Shown: positions 14,675 to 24,738, counted from the first letter of the stretch. The stretch is DNA of 64,000 nucleotides from Elizabethkingia bruuniana (GCF_002024805.1 NZ_CP014337.1:2852001-2916000); one strand, 5' to 3'. Numbers and translations: made by a program. The notes: generated by a model from the sequence alone, not told the origin.

Positions 14675-15922
14675 TTATTTTCTGATCCATGTATTCAGAA
14701 AACCAGCTTTGGTCTTCAGAACTATTTTGTAAATATTGGAATTAGCAGTCTTGAGTTTAGAAGTAAACTTACCACTGCTGAGGTTTACTTTCCCTAGTAA
14801 CCGATAGGAGTCTTTACCTCCGTTTTTGAAGTTGTTGGTATCTGTGATATAGATTTCAGCCGTTTCTTTGGAAGAATTTGTAGTTTCCCAGGCAACATTC
14901 AATGTATTATCAGATGATAATGTAGCTTTCAGGTGATAAGCTGTTATTTTTTTTAGCAGATCTACTCCATCAATTTCCTGCTGAACATCTGCAGATACTT
15001 TCAGACTCAGAAAATCTGTCATGGTTGGCAATATATCCGTAACTGCTACACGATTATTTTTCGCATAAGTATTAACGTCAGGTTTATTAATGGCAATCCA
15101 TGTGCTGCGCTCTCTGTCGCTTTGGCCTCCATGGCCTTTTCCATTATTTGCAGTTCTCCCGTGATCCGTTGTTACAACAAACAACCAATCCTCTCCGTGC
15201 TTTGCCTCACGTTCTTTTACAGCATCATAAATATGTCCGATTAATCTGTCTTCAAAAGAAATAGCTTCATACAAAATATTACCATCACCATGGCGATGTC
15301 CCATATCATCGGAAAACTCTAAATACACCCATGAAAGATCCGGAGCATTCTCCCTGATATAACCGGCAGCTTTTCCGGCAACAAGACTATCAATTTTACG
15401 AATATACTTAGCTTGATTATCGTGTGGAAAACGCTTGGTATCTTTTTCCAAACCATCGAACGCAAAATCCATTTTTATTTTGCCGGTAGCATCCAGATTC
15501 TCACCTATAAGCTTTGTCCTGTTATCTTCCCACGTAGAAAATACCACCGTTTTTTTATTTGGAAACTGATTTTTGAAAAGTCTGAAGATGGTTGGATAAT
15601 TATAGTTAGGAGCTTTAATATCATTATCGTAAACATTGTGTTTATTCACCCATGTACCCGTTAACAGGCTATTATAACCTACTGCAGAAATAGTAGGCGT
15701 TTCACTATAACCACCTTTTTCTCCGCCCACATATGCTTTTAGTAAAGCTCCATCTTTCTTAATTCTGTTGAGGTTAGGGATTTCCGCTTTATCCAGCATA
15801 TCATCCGCAATACCGTCTACAATAATAAAAACAACTTTTTTCTGAGGCGTTTTTTTCTGGGCAGAAATACCACAGCTAAAAAAAGAAATAAGAACAAGTA
15901 AACAGCTTTTCGGAAGATTCAT
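14675..15922 (-). CDS. Alkaline-phosphatase-superfamily hydrolase (nucleotide pyrophosphatase/phosphodiesterase type)
   Basis: 415 aa with a signal peptide (about 1-21). Metal-binding and nucleophile motifs of the superfamily are visible: FIIVDGIAD (Asp36), TPTIS with the likely nucleophile Thr around 76-78, SDDMGHRHG, and TTDHG with the later GHGG. A C-terminal extension of about 100 aa looks like a beta-sandwich/fibronectin-type domain. It should cleave phosphoesters in the periplasm or at the surface. As first gene of an operon with SusC and SusD, it probably prepares the substrate imported by them. The exact substrate cannot be read from the sequence. Confidence 0.88.
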   Translation of the reverse strand: MNLPKSCLLVLISFFSCGISAQKKTPQKKVVFIIVDGIADDMLDKAEIPNLNRIKKDGALLKAYVGGEKGGYSETPTISAVGYNSLLTGTWVNKHNVYDNDIKAPNYNYPTIFRLFKNQFPNKKTVVFSTWEDNRTKLIGENLDATGKIKMDFAFDGLEKDTKRFPHDNQAKYIRKIDSLVAGKAAGYIRENAPDLSWVYLEFSDDMGHRHGDGNILYEAISFEDRLIGHIYDAVKEREAKHGEDWLFVVTTDHGRTANNGKGHGGQSDRERSTWIAINKPDVNTYAKNNRVAVTDILPTMTDFLSLKVSADVQQEIDGVDLLKKITAYHLKATLSSDNTLNVAWETTNSSKETAEIYITDTNNFKNGGKDSYRLLGKVNLSSGKFTSKLKTANSNIYKIVLKTKAGFLNTWIRK

Positions 15923-16383
15923 GGATAAGTTTTTTTTATTCTTTCAAAATTCAGCAAAAAAACAATACCCGGTTTTAATAAAATTTTAACAAATTGAACA
16001 ATGTATATTAATTCTAATTAAAACAATGTCAATACACCAAACTTTATAACTTTATATTGAGTTATGCATAATAATTCAGACTATATTAACAAAAAAATAA
16101 AGTTATGTCCTAAAACAATCAATTTTCAGACAGATAATATATTATGTATTTTTATCTTTCTACGCTTGTGGAATACAGAGCAAAATAACATCAGTAAATT
16201 ATATTTTTTGCCATAAAAGAAAAATTCGAATTTATATTTATAATAATCCACAATTTATCCATGATTATTCATAAAACCTGAATTAAAGATTAATGAAAGA
16301 TTAACATAATTATTTCCCGAAGACTAGATTAAATATATATATTTAACAAAAGAAATATTAAAATAACATCACAAACAAATCAC
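15923..16383. other. AT-rich divergent intergenic region
   Basis: 461 bp without a gene between the minus-strand phosphatase/SusCD operon and the plus-strand DUF4241-like gene. It must hold both promoters, but no unambiguous TTG-N19-TAnnTTTG pair is seen. It contains an 18-bp perfect AT palindrome TTAAATATATATATTTAA at 16329-16346, 38 bp before the plus-strand gene. No RNA gene recognised. Confidence 0.6.
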
Positions 16384-17127
16384 ATGAATTTTACACCAAC
16401 TCAGGAATGGCTATACAACTACGACGAAAAAAAAATATTACTATCCCCCGTTAGTGACTTCAATGAGTATTTCACTCAGGATGAGATCAGTAATAAAAAA
16501 CTATATCATTTGGATATGGGAGAAATAGTTATTCCTACCGGCAATATTATGGTAAGAGATCCTTTGGTATACTTACATCAGGAAGAACTTCCATACTTTA
16601 TTAAAGTACCAACGGGAAAATTTCCTTTAACCACTTTGGTGGTTGAGGTAGACGAAGGACACCACAGATATGTTGCCACACGGGTAAAATTCACAGATAA
16701 CAAAGCTGTTTCCTACACAGAAGCTTTAATTGGTAATGAAGATATGAACAGCCTTAATTCGGGAGAATATTTTGGATTCAATGTCGATGCCGGTCTTGCC
16801 ACAATTGTGGATACGGAGACCAGGGATCTTTATTGCAGCTTTGTGGATCAGTGGGAAAAAGAAAATCCTGAAGGTAATATCTACGACAATTTCTTCGCAC
16901 AGGAATTTAAAAACAGCTATGAAAAGAACCCTGAATTCCAGAGAACAGATGGCGACTGGATCAATTTCAAAATCCCGGGTACTGATCTTAGTATTCCTAT
17001 GATACAAACAGGCTTCGGAGATGGCGTTTATCCTGCATACTTTGGCTATGACGAAAGCGGAAATATCTGCGAACTGGTTGTTCAGTATATTGCTATCGAA
17101 ATGGCTTTTGGTGATGAAGATGAATGA
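16384..17127 (+). CDS. DUF4241-like protein
   Basis: 247 aa, no signal peptide. The pattern is that of the DUF4241 family: a GNIMVRDPLVYL block near residue 55, a PTGKFPLTTLVVEVDE block, an AxARVKF-like strand, then GFNVDAGLATIVD and a late GFGDGVYPAYFGYDESG block. Members are often found as immunity-like or solitary cytoplasmic proteins; function is not established. It is a single-gene unit facing an AraC regulator gene. Confidence 0.75.
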   Translation: MNFTPTQEWLYNYDEKKILLSPVSDFNEYFTQDEISNKKLYHLDMGEIVIPTGNIMVRDPLVYLHQEELPYFIKVPTGKFPLTTLVVEVDEGHHRYVATRVKFTDNKAVSYTEALIGNEDMNSLNSGEYFGFNVDAGLATIVDTETRDLYCSFVDQWEKENPEGNIYDNFFAQEFKNSYEKNPEFQRTDGDWINFKIPGTDLSIPMIQTGFGDGVYPAYFGYDESGNICELVVQYIAIEMAFGDEDE

Positions 17128-17171
17128 AGGTCATTTATAATTTTCAGATTAGCCCATACCGAATTTTAAAA

Positions 17172-18062
17172 TCAATCTATAGCAGCTCTGTCCTTCAGAA
17201 ACAATGTTCTGTACTCTTTAGGTGTGATTCCTGTGATTTTTTTAAAAAGCTGGGTAAAATGTGAGGCTGTTTGAAAATTAAGCTCATAGGCTATTTCCGC
17301 AATATCTCTTGTAGAATATAGCAATGCTTTTCCGTAGTTAATATCAATTTCATTAATCCATTGTTTCGGCGACTTTCGGGTAACGCTTTTAATGCATTTA
17401 TTCAGATAATTTTCGGTAACAGAAAGCTTATTGGCATAAAATACAACACGCTTTTCGGTAATATGATGCTTGAACAGTAAGTCCCGGAACTGGAGTGATA
17501 GTTCCATGGGTCTTGTCGCCATTTTGTGATGGCTGCCGGAATCTGAGCTTAGCATTTTTACCAGAATAAGGTGAAGCATGGTTACGGTAACATCATTTAC
17601 ATCCAGATTATTAAGCAAAAGCTCCTGCTCCAGAATAACCAGAAGCTGGGTAATAGTAGTATAGGTAAGATTATCCAGATGCAGAAACGGTGTCATAAAG
17701 AATATACTGGTCTTATGTTTGGGCAGTTCCTGCTCGGAAAGGATACTGTTTTCATAAGCCAGAAAAAAACCTTCAATATCATCGGAAAGCTCTATAGTTG
17801 CGGTAATAGTTCCCTGTTTTATAAAGATAACCTCTCCCTTTTCTGCTACATATTCGGTTGTATCCAGATATTGCTTGATGCGGCCATTGGTAACGAATAT
17901 CATAAAATTGAATGTCGTACGGTAAGGTATAACCGGCATGAGAATTCCTTTCAGATAGTCTTCAATTCTGTAAAGCTGGATATCAGCATTGTTTTCCAGA
18001 ATTTTTTCCGTAATATTCGGAAGAAACTGCTTTTTATACTGAAAACTAGATAATACTTCCAT
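17172..18062 (-). CDS. AraC-family transcriptional regulator
   Basis: 296 aa. An N-terminal cupin-like sensing region (about 30-150) is followed by the C-terminal double helix-turn-helix (about 195-290) with IAEIAYELNFQTASHFTQLF and KITGITPKEYR typical of AraC/XylS proteins. It lies just downstream of the urease/transport operon on the same strand, separated by a terminator, so a regulatory link to the TonB receptor or urease genes is possible but unproven. The inducer is unknown. Confidence 0.92.
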   Translation of the reverse strand: MEVLSSFQYKKQFLPNITEKILENNADIQLYRIEDYLKGILMPVIPYRTTFNFMIFVTNGRIKQYLDTTEYVAEKGEVIFIKQGTITATIELSDDIEGFFLAYENSILSEQELPKHKTSIFFMTPFLHLDNLTYTTITQLLVILEQELLLNNLDVNDVTVTMLHLILVKMLSSDSGSHHKMATRPMELSLQFRDLLFKHHITEKRVVFYANKLSVTENYLNKCIKSVTRKSPKQWINEIDINYGKALLYSTRDIAEIAYELNFQTASHFTQLFKKITGITPKEYRTLFLKDRAAID

Positions 18063-18096
18063 TTATTTTATGAATATTCATTTATGGATTATACAA

Positions 18097-18130
18097 AAAT
18101 AATGCAGAGAACATATTCCCTGCATTATTT
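18097..18130 (-). terminator. Terminator of the urease/transport operon
   Basis: 11-bp arms AAATAATGCAG/CTGCATTATTT enclose a 12-nt loop just beyond the stop of the TonB-dependent receptor (18134). On the minus strand the stem runs into T-rich sequence. It separates the operon from the AraC gene. Confidence 0.65.
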
Positions 18131-18133
18131 TTT

Positions 18134-20386
18134 TTAAAATTTATAATAAACTCCTACTTTCACGCCAAAGGGTGTCCCCGGAGTATAGGTAAGATCCGTA
18201 ATTGGATTAGGTTCGTTTCTCAGTTGGGTTTCTGTAGCAAACTGCGCTTCATTCCATTTTACATTAAACAGGTTACTAACCTGAAAATTCGCACCCCATT
18301 TCGCACGGTTATAGGACAGCACAAGATCATTTACAAAATAAGATTTTGCTTTAATGCTGTTATCTTCTACTGCTGGTCTGCCTCCTAAATATCTGTACTG
18401 AAGTCCTAGTGAAAAGCCATTAAGAAAATCCCAGTTTACAGATCCCGTACTTGTTACTATAGGAGCCAGCGGTATATAATCTTCTCCTTTTGCTTCATCT
18501 ACAAATCTCGCATGAGAATAATTAATATCAGCATTCAGGTAAAGATTAGCCATCGGCTGGTAACGGATACCCAAATCGAATCCGTAACGTCTGGACTTTC
18601 CGGAAGGTTCTACTACAGCATCATCACCTACATACACAAATTCCTGTTGCAACTGAAGATACCAAAGCGTAGGCGTAATAATCAATGATTTGAAAGGATG
18701 CAATCTTACCCCTAAATCTCCGCCTATAGAATAGGGTAAAGTTTTCTGACCTTTTTGTACGACAGCTACCCTCATATCATTGGAGTGAAAGCCCATACCT
18801 GTCTTTAGGAACCACATTACTTTATCACTTGCTGCGTATGAGAAATTAAGTTTCGGGCTTACTCTTGTTGCCTCCGTAGACTGTCCGGAAGGCAGCGTCT
18901 CATAATCCAGTAAGTTGTGCATATTGAAAATAAAATGATCGACTCTCAATCCAGGATTAATTGTCCATTTTCCGGTTTTCCATACCAGCCCGGAATATGC
19001 GTGCAGATTCGTTTCTGTACCGGTAACATCAGATAACTGACCTAATAGCAAATCTCTGTGATATACATGATTTAGCTGTAATGTTCCTATATCATCGTTA
19101 CGGAAACCTACTCCCGAAATCCAATCCATTGTTCCGTTTGACAGGCTGAATGTTTTGGTATACTTAATTTCAGTACCATAAACATTTCTGCCGTCTTTCT
19201 GCTGGATTTCATCACCATGATCTTTATCTTTCAGGTAGAATGTAAAGTCTGAGTATAAATTGAAATTGTAACGGGAATACCAGGCCATAGCATCAATCTG
19301 TTCTGAAGAAGAAATAATATGCTTATAATTCATCTGAAGATTGGTTCTGGATGTTTTACCACCTTCAGTAGGATCTATACTCCCCCAGCGTCCTATAATT
19401 CCTTCATCTACTGCACGCTCAGGAATTTGCCCGGATGCATTCCATGAAGAATTAAATGTTGAAAACTGAATATTGAAATAATCGTTATCTGTTAACCACT
19501 GATTGTATTTTGCAAAAATATTAACTCTGTTAAAGTTCTGCTTTACATCAAAAGGTCCGTCTGTATAGTTATATTCTGCTGCTACATATGCATTTTTGCG
19601 GTTGGTAGGATCATTAATAATGTTGAACATTCCCATAATCCTTTTGGTATTAAAAGAGCCACCTTCCAGTTTTATCATGCTGTTATTAAGATGGTCAAAG
19701 GTTTTAAAATCAACATACCCGGCTGTATTAAAATCACCTCTGTCGATATAATAAGCTCCCTTACCAAAGTCTATATTATTCACCGTTTCCGGAATCACAA
19801 AATGCAAATCCGAATACCCCTGTCCATGGGCGTGAGAAACGATGTTTACCGGCATTCCGTCTACATTCACACTCACATCCGTGCCATGATCCGCATCAAA
19901 ACCTCTTAAAAACAACTGTTCTGCCTTTCCGCCACCAGCATGCTGGGCAATAAATAATCCCGGAACTTTACGCAGCAAATCCTGAGCGGAGTTAACCGGA
20001 AATTTATTCAGGTCTACTTTTGTCATGGCCGAAAGGAAAGAACTATGATTAATGGCTACTTCCGAAATCTGCAATGGCTTGTGCTGAAGCAAGACAATAT
20101 TGTTTTTATCTTCCTTTCCGCTGATTACAAACTTCACTTCATCATATCCGTTATGACTTATACTTAGTGTGTCAGGATAAGACTTTATTCCTACCACAAA
20201 AGAGCCGTCTGCGCTGGAGTGGGTATGACTTTCTCCTCTGTTAAACTTAATCAATGCATCTCTGATAGGATATTTATCGTCTACATCTTTTACAAGCATC
20301 TTTTTTTCAGTTGCCGTTTCCTGTGCATGGGTTAGTCCGCTGACTACCATTGCCAGTATGGCAGCCATCATTTTCGATTTCTTCAT
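18134..20386 (-). CDS. TonB-dependent receptor, candidate nickel (or urea-operon) receptor
   Basis: 750 aa. Signal peptide (about 1-21), carboxypeptidase-like beta domain (about 30-105), plug (about 120-235, with DLLRKVPGLFIAQHAGGGKA and LFLRGFDADHGTDVSV) and a barrel ending in VGVYYKF. His- and Asp-rich plug and loop segments (FDADHGTD, VSHAHGQG) are consistent with metal-related transport. It is the last gene of the urease operon, after the nickel permease and urea channel genes. Nickel uptake across the outer membrane by TonB receptors is known (FrpB4 of Helicobacter); the nickel role here is inferred from context. Confidence 0.85.
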   Translation of the reverse strand: MKKSKMMAAILAMVVSGLTHAQETATEKKMLVKDVDDKYPIRDALIKFNRGESHTHSSADGSFVVGIKSYPDTLSISHNGYDEVKFVISGKEDKNNIVLLQHKPLQISEVAINHSSFLSAMTKVDLNKFPVNSAQDLLRKVPGLFIAQHAGGGKAEQLFLRGFDADHGTDVSVNVDGMPVNIVSHAHGQGYSDLHFVIPETVNNIDFGKGAYYIDRGDFNTAGYVDFKTFDHLNNSMIKLEGGSFNTKRIMGMFNIINDPTNRKNAYVAAEYNYTDGPFDVKQNFNRVNIFAKYNQWLTDNDYFNIQFSTFNSSWNASGQIPERAVDEGIIGRWGSIDPTEGGKTSRTNLQMNYKHIISSSEQIDAMAWYSRYNFNLYSDFTFYLKDKDHGDEIQQKDGRNVYGTEIKYTKTFSLSNGTMDWISGVGFRNDDIGTLQLNHVYHRDLLLGQLSDVTGTETNLHAYSGLVWKTGKWTINPGLRVDHFIFNMHNLLDYETLPSGQSTEATRVSPKLNFSYAASDKVMWFLKTGMGFHSNDMRVAVVQKGQKTLPYSIGGDLGVRLHPFKSLIITPTLWYLQLQQEFVYVGDDAVVEPSGKSRRYGFDLGIRYQPMANLYLNADINYSHARFVDEAKGEDYIPLAPIVTSTGSVNWDFLNGFSLGLQYRYLGGRPAVEDNSIKAKSYFVNDLVLSYNRAKWGANFQVSNLFNVKWNEAQFATETQLRNEPNPITDLTYTPGTPFGVKVGVYYKF

Positions 20387-20405
20387 TTTTTTAATATATT
20401 CTCTG

Positions 20406-20425
20406 GCTCTGTGTTTTCACAGAGC
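20406..20425 (-). promoter_or_regulatory. Intercistronic hairpin before the TonB receptor
   Basis: Perfect 8-bp arms GCTCTGTG/CACAGAGC with a 4-nt loop, without a T-run, in the 67-bp gap between the urea channel and the TonB receptor. It could protect or process the polycistronic mRNA or set receptor level. Confidence 0.45.
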
Positions 20426-20454
20426 ATTTATTACAATTAGCCGGCTCAGAAAAA

Positions 20455-21342
20455 TTACTGAACCTTCTTTATAAATAGCTTTTGGATAAGTAAAGTTATC
20501 CACGTACCAATTACAAAAGGGAATGTAAATACCCCGCCTACAGCACTAAGCAAATTATTATCTACAAGGATATCGTCGATAACTACGGTTAGTACCACAG
20601 CAATCAGCACCCATAATCCGTCTGTTTTTTTAACACCGGAAAAAACAATTGCAGAAAGAACTGCGTTAAAACCAAATAAACCCATGTGCACTTCCTGAAT
20701 AGGCTCTCCGTTCAGCTGTGACAATCCGGCACCCAAAATAGAAGCTGTAAGTCCGTATAAGGCAGCAACAGGTGAACTGATAAATACAGCTACAAAGAAA
20801 ATAATACCGGAAAGTACCCCCCCTTGAAAAATCACTTCCCCGAAACCATTGGTACAGGTTAAAAAGTCATCGTAATCTGTATGTACAGCTTCTGCAGTAA
20901 TCAGATCCGATGGCTGAATATGGGTAAACTGATGTAATAGGAATACCAGTGCCCACGTAATGATAATAAATGGAAATGTGAATACCGGGATTTTTTTCTG
21001 AATAAAGAAATGCTGGATAATGGCAGCTAACGTACCTCCCAATATAATCAGAACCCATATAAGGATCGTTGTCTGAAATATAAAGGCCAATGCAACACCT
21101 ACTAAAGCAGCACTAAAACCATATAATCCGGCATTAATCTGTGATTTATCATAGTTTAATTTCATGGCAGTGAATGTACCGGCTGTCGTTGCCAGAATAG
21201 CAGCAACGCCACATTGCCAGCTCCCAAGAAAAAGTCCAACAAGAAACAGAAGTCCTGTCCAGCGGTTCTCCTGAAGCATAATCTGCCCTACTCCTTTTAA
21301 TACATTGTCTACAAAAGGAATTTTTGCAAAAAGTTTATCCAT
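20455..21342 (-). CDS. Urea transporter (UT family channel)
   Basis: 295 aa, about ten hydrophobic helices, no soluble domain. The two-fold internal repeat of the UT family is visible in the matching blocks NAGLYGFSAALVGVAL (about 70-86) and HMGLFGFNAVLSAIV (about 219-233). UT proteins let urea diffuse across the inner membrane along its gradient. Immediately downstream of the nickel permease in the urease operon, it supplies substrate for the cytoplasmic enzyme. Confidence 0.93.
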   Translation of the reverse strand: MDKLFAKIPFVDNVLKGVGQIMLQENRWTGLLFLVGLFLGSWQCGVAAILATTAGTFTAMKLNYDKSQINAGLYGFSAALVGVALAFIFQTTILIWVLIILGGTLAAIIQHFFIQKKIPVFTFPFIIITWALVFLLHQFTHIQPSDLITAEAVHTDYDDFLTCTNGFGEVIFQGGVLSGIIFFVAVFISSPVAALYGLTASILGAGLSQLNGEPIQEVHMGLFGFNAVLSAIVFSGVKKTDGLWVLIAVVLTVVIDDILVDNNLLSAVGGVFTFPFVIGTWITLLIQKLFIKKVQ

Positions 21343-21361
21343 AAATAACAGTTTAATTATT

Positions 21362-22063
21362 TTACCATCCTAAAAATACCATTCCGATACCGCATACTGT
21401 TACAACAGCGCCACTGACTACGCCCATATAGCGCTCCAGTTTTTCGGTATTGAATAAAGTCGAATATCCATAACGTCCCAATAGTACCATTCCCAGCATT
21501 GTTGCTACTGTTGTAAGTGTAAACGGCACTATAAGAGCCAGAATTTCAGCAACAGACCTGTTCAGTCCGGAATAGAAAAGCAATGGCGTTAGAGGTTCAC
21601 TAGGTCCCATTACAAAAATCATAAACAATACAAAAGGCGTTACTTTTATACGGGTCTGTGGCATCACCACTTCGGTGTGATTGTGTTCATAAACATACAC
21701 ATCATCACCCATCACATCAAAATGCTTGTGCGGTTTATTTCTTACAGCCTGTATCAGTCCATAAATAAGATACGCACATCCAAAAATAAGTAATGCCCAT
21801 CCGGAAATATTGCCCCTTAACTCCTGAAACCAGGAAAATCTGTTAAGCTGCCATCCTAAAAAAACACCTGCAGCACCAATAGCCAGAGAACTCAGAACAT
21901 GTCCAAATCCACAGGCAATTGTCAGCATAATGGTCTTACTTCGGCTCCATCGCTTGGATTTTGACAATACAATAAAGGGAAGATAATGATCTGGTCCCGA
22001 AGCTGTATGGATGAAACTTATAGATACAGCACTTAGCATAAGTGCCCAAATAGTGGTATTCAT
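21362..22063 (-). CDS. UreH/NicO-type nickel permease
   Basis: 233 aa, about six hydrophobic helices. It has His19-TASGP-Asp25-His26 in the first helix region, the characteristic His...DH nickel/cobalt-permease signature, and a second GFGHVLSS segment. A cytoplasmic or periplasmic loop contains many His/Asp (HKHFDVMGDD, YEHNHTE). Encoded 12 bp after ureD, it probably imports Ni2+ for urease. A more distant LysE/TauE-like exporter function cannot be excluded by eye, but the operon favours nickel. Confidence 0.85.
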   Translation of the reverse strand: MNTTIWALMLSAVSISFIHTASGPDHYLPFIVLSKSKRWSRSKTIMLTIACGFGHVLSSLAIGAAGVFLGWQLNRFSWFQELRGNISGWALLIFGCAYLIYGLIQAVRNKPHKHFDVMGDDVYVYEHNHTEVVMPQTRIKVTPFVLFMIFVMGPSEPLTPLLFYSGLNRSVAEILALIVPFTLTTVATMLGMVLLGRYGYSTLFNTEKLERYMGVVSGAVVTVCGIGMVFLGW

Positions 22064-22075
22064 TTTATTAATTTT

Positions 22076-22864
22076 TTATTCTAATTCCCAGAGTAAGTCC
22101 TGAACGCTGAGAAAGAAATTATACATCGACTCTCCGCCATGGCCTAGTGCTCTTAGGATAAACCCGTTGTCTTCCATTGCCGACACTCCAATCTCCAAAT
22201 CTTCTTTTTTGTCTTCAGCAAGTTCTACAACAGTTTCTATCAGTCTGTCTCTGTCCGTATTTTCTTTTGTACTGTAAAAGATCAGTGTTCCCTGATGGGT
22301 ATACTGCTCCAGATTTCCAATACTGTTAATCGGAATAAGATCCGGCTGAATCAGTACATTATCCTTTACAACCAGTTTATCTTCATGATAGATTTCGGTA
22401 AGGTTCTGGAAGCGCTTTAGTTTGAAAACTTCTCCGTAATGCTTCCTCCCGCAGGTAATAATTTCACTGATAATAACCTGACTGTTTTTACCTATTCGGA
22501 TATTAGCCTTGCTCTGGAAATTGGAATCCTCATGAGGTACGACAGGATGAGGTACATAAGCGAAAGAGGTATTATTCTGCATCGTGATATTCAGCTGCTG
22601 GGTCGCTTTATCTTCCATATTGAAAAGTCTCTGATAGGACTGCGACTGAAGCTGCAAGGCTGCACCCTCTTCCAGGGAGATTTCCAAATGGTAACGGTCT
22701 CCATCCAGAATTCCGGGTGAAGAGGACATTACCATTTGGTAAAGCTTGTTATCATTCTTACGCTGCCCCACCGACACTACCCGAAAAGGAAGTGACACAT
22801 AGAGATCTTTCACATAAGAAGCGCCCTGCTTGTATCCTGCAATAATGCTTAAACTACTATCCAT
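22076..22864 (-). CDS. ureD: Urease accessory protein UreD
   Basis: 262 aa, cytoplasmic. It matches the UreD/UreH chaperone family: PGILDGDRYHLEISLEEGAALQ-like core, then the QSYQRLF and YVPHPVVPHEDSNF segments. UreD binds apo-urease and recruits UreF and UreG for nickel insertion. The gene directly abuts ureG (stop and start one base apart), fitting formation of the UreDFG complex. Confidence 0.93.
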   Translation of the reverse strand: MDSSLSIIAGYKQGASYVKDLYVSLPFRVVSVGQRKNDNKLYQMVMSSSPGILDGDRYHLEISLEEGAALQLQSQSYQRLFNMEDKATQQLNITMQNNTSFAYVPHPVVPHEDSNFQSKANIRIGKNSQVIISEIITCGRKHYGEVFKLKRFQNLTEIYHEDKLVVKDNVLIQPDLIPINSIGNLEQYTHQGTLIFYSTKENTDRDRLIETVVELAEDKKEDLEIGVSAMEDNGFILRALGHGGESMYNFFLSVQDLLWELE

Positions 22865-23503
22865 TTATCTTACCAGGTTCGGTTCTTCGCACTCTTCCAG
22901 TAACGCATATTTTTTTATCCAGCCGATTACTTTATCCAAACCTTCATCTGTTTTCAGATTTGTAAATACGAAAGGATTTCCATTTCTCATTCTTCTGGCA
23001 TCTCTTTCCATTACTTCAAGGCTTGCACCTACATGCGGAGCAAGGTCTATTTTGTTGATGATTAACAAATCGGATCTTGTAATACCAGGGCCTCCTTTTC
23101 TCGGAATTTTTTCTCCTTCTGCTACGTCAATAATAAAGATTGTAACATCCGCAAGATCCGGACTAAAGGTAGCTGAAAGGTTATCACCTCCACTTTCAAT
23201 CAGTACCAGTTCGATATCCGGAAAACGTGCTGCCAATTCATCTACAGCTTCCAGATTCATACTTGCATCCTCACGGATCGCGGTATGCGGACAGCCTCCG
23301 GTTTCCACACCAATAATCCTGTCATTAGGAAGAAGGCTGTTTTTAGCCATAAATTCCGCATCTTCTTTGGTATAGATATCATTGGTAATTACACCAAGAT
23401 CATAAGTACCATATAATTTTCTACTTAAACGTTCTAATAAAGCAGTTTTACCAGAACCCACAGGTCCTGCAACTCCTACTTTGATATATTTTCTGTTTTC
23501 CAT
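22865..23503 (-). CDS. ureG: Urease accessory GTPase UreG
   Basis: 212 aa. Walker A loop GPVGSGKT at about 13-20, Walker B-like [10 protein letters not shown], the nickel-binding Cys-Pro-His motif in [17 protein letters not shown], and the guanine-specificity segment [11 protein letters not shown]. This SIMIBI GTPase delivers Ni2+ to urease after receiving it from UreE. Full length for the family. Confidence 0.97.
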   Translation of the reverse strand: MENRKYIKVGVAGPVGSGKTALLERLSRKLYGTYDLGVITNDIYTKEDAEFMAKNSLLPNDRIIGVETGGCPHTAIREDASMNLEAVDELAARFPDIELVLIESGGDNLSATFSPDLADVTIFIIDVAEGEKIPRKGGPGITRSDLLIINKIDLAPHVGASLEVMERDARRMRNGNPFVFTNLKTDEGLDKVIGWIKKYALLEECEEPNLVR

Positions 23504-23534
23504 TTTTGTATAATTTTAAATATTGAGAATTGAG

Positions 23535-24233
23535 TTAAGACATATAAAGTCTGGAATAAAGCCTTTCGTGCTGCATACATCTGATATCGAATGAAGTATT
23601 GCAAAGCCCGACATAGTCTCTTTCCAGTTCTATAGTTTCCTGAACCGTTTTGTCTATTACGGGATAAAGGTCGAATAGTATATCCTGACCGTCTAACTGA
23701 CCCAACGGAACCAGCTTCACGGCATTGGTAATCATCCCCGCAACAGAAGTATAATAAAACCCGAAAAGAGCTTCATATAGAGGAATATCCAAAAGACAGG
23801 TATAAATTCCGAATACTAAACTATAGTGTGAAGTTGCCTTACGATTTCGGATTGCTTCTTCATAAGCTTCCATAAAAGAAGACTGCTTTTTTCTCTTGAA
23901 AATTTTAATAAGGCGTAATCCCAGTTTTTGGCTTGCCTGACGAATTTCTTTAGGACACTTCAATGCATTACACTCCTGATCCAACTGCAGTAAAGCATCC
24001 AGATCTTCTTTCTGTGTTGCTTCATAAGCCAGTTTTACAAATGCTCCGTCATTGTACTTCAGATTATATTTCAGCATGTTTTCCACAAACTCCCGTGCTG
24101 TTGTCACGTTATGCACAATTCTGTTTTGCACATAAGTTTCCAGCCCGTTGGAATGGGTATAACCACCGATGGGCAATGTAGGATCCGCAATATGCAGTAA
24201 GCTGGCTAAGTAGCTAAGATTCTTATTATTCAT
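23535..24233 (-). CDS. ureF: Urease accessory protein UreF
   Basis: 232 aa, all-helical. The N-terminal HIADPTLPIGGYTHSNGLE segment is the UreF signature (LPxGxFxxSxGLE). It acts as the GTPase-activating/gating partner of UreG within the UreDFG complex. The start overlaps the end of ureE by 8 bp, indicating coupled translation. Confidence 0.95.
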   Translation of the reverse strand: MNNKNLSYLASLLHIADPTLPIGGYTHSNGLETYVQNRIVHNVTTAREFVENMLKYNLKYNDGAFVKLAYEATQKEDLDALLQLDQECNALKCPKEIRQASQKLGLRLIKIFKRKKQSSFMEAYEEAIRNRKATSHYSLVFGIYTCLLDIPLYEALFGFYYTSVAGMITNAVKLVPLGQLDGQDILFDLYPVIDKTVQETIELERDYVGLCNTSFDIRCMQHERLYSRLYMS

Positions 24234-24738
24234 CTTTTGGAGCTGCCATTTTTAAAATTTTAGTAAATAAGGAAGATCCTATACTGCCATGTCCGTGTGG
24301 CTCTACATTAGATTTCAGAAGGTTCAGTAATTTTACGGTCTGTCTCTCCGGACGGAAATTACTTGCTTCAAGCCATCTGTACATAGGCATTTCGAAAGGT
24401 AGTAGCACTTTATCTTCCTGGATAAATAACGGGATATGCTTGTTACCAATTTCATAGCATACTGTACCCATTTCCAGCATAGATGTAGGCGTAATAACGA
24501 TTGCCTCTGTTTCCAGTACATTCACTACGATTGCCTTCTCTCCATCTTCATGCAAGATATCTCCTTCACGAAGCCTTTGTCCTTCCCGAAGGAATTTGAT
24601 GGCAACATCAACTCCTTGTCTGGTTTTTTTGCGCTGAATCCTTTTAGTGGTTTCAAACCATTCCAGATCCAGATAGTCAATTGTTTTACCGGCAACAGAA
24701 ATATCTTTAATATTTCCTATACATTCATTAATTATCAT
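24226..24738 (-). CDS. ureE: Urease nickel metallochaperone UreE
   Basis: 170 aa. N-terminal peptide-binding domain followed by the metal-binding domain containing GNKHIPLFI and the MYRWLEASNF block; the C-terminal region has a short PHGHG instead of a long His tail. UreE carries nickel to UreG. The start overlaps the end of the upstream outer-membrane protein gene by 11 bp. Confidence 0.93.
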   Translation of the reverse strand: MIINECIGNIKDISVAGKTIDYLDLEWFETTKRIQRKKTRQGVDVAIKFLREGQRLREGDILHEDGEKAIVVNVLETEAIVITPTSMLEMGTVCYEIGNKHIPLFIQEDKVLLPFEMPMYRWLEASNFRPERQTVKLLNLLKSNVEPHGHGSIGSSLFTKILKMAAPKDE

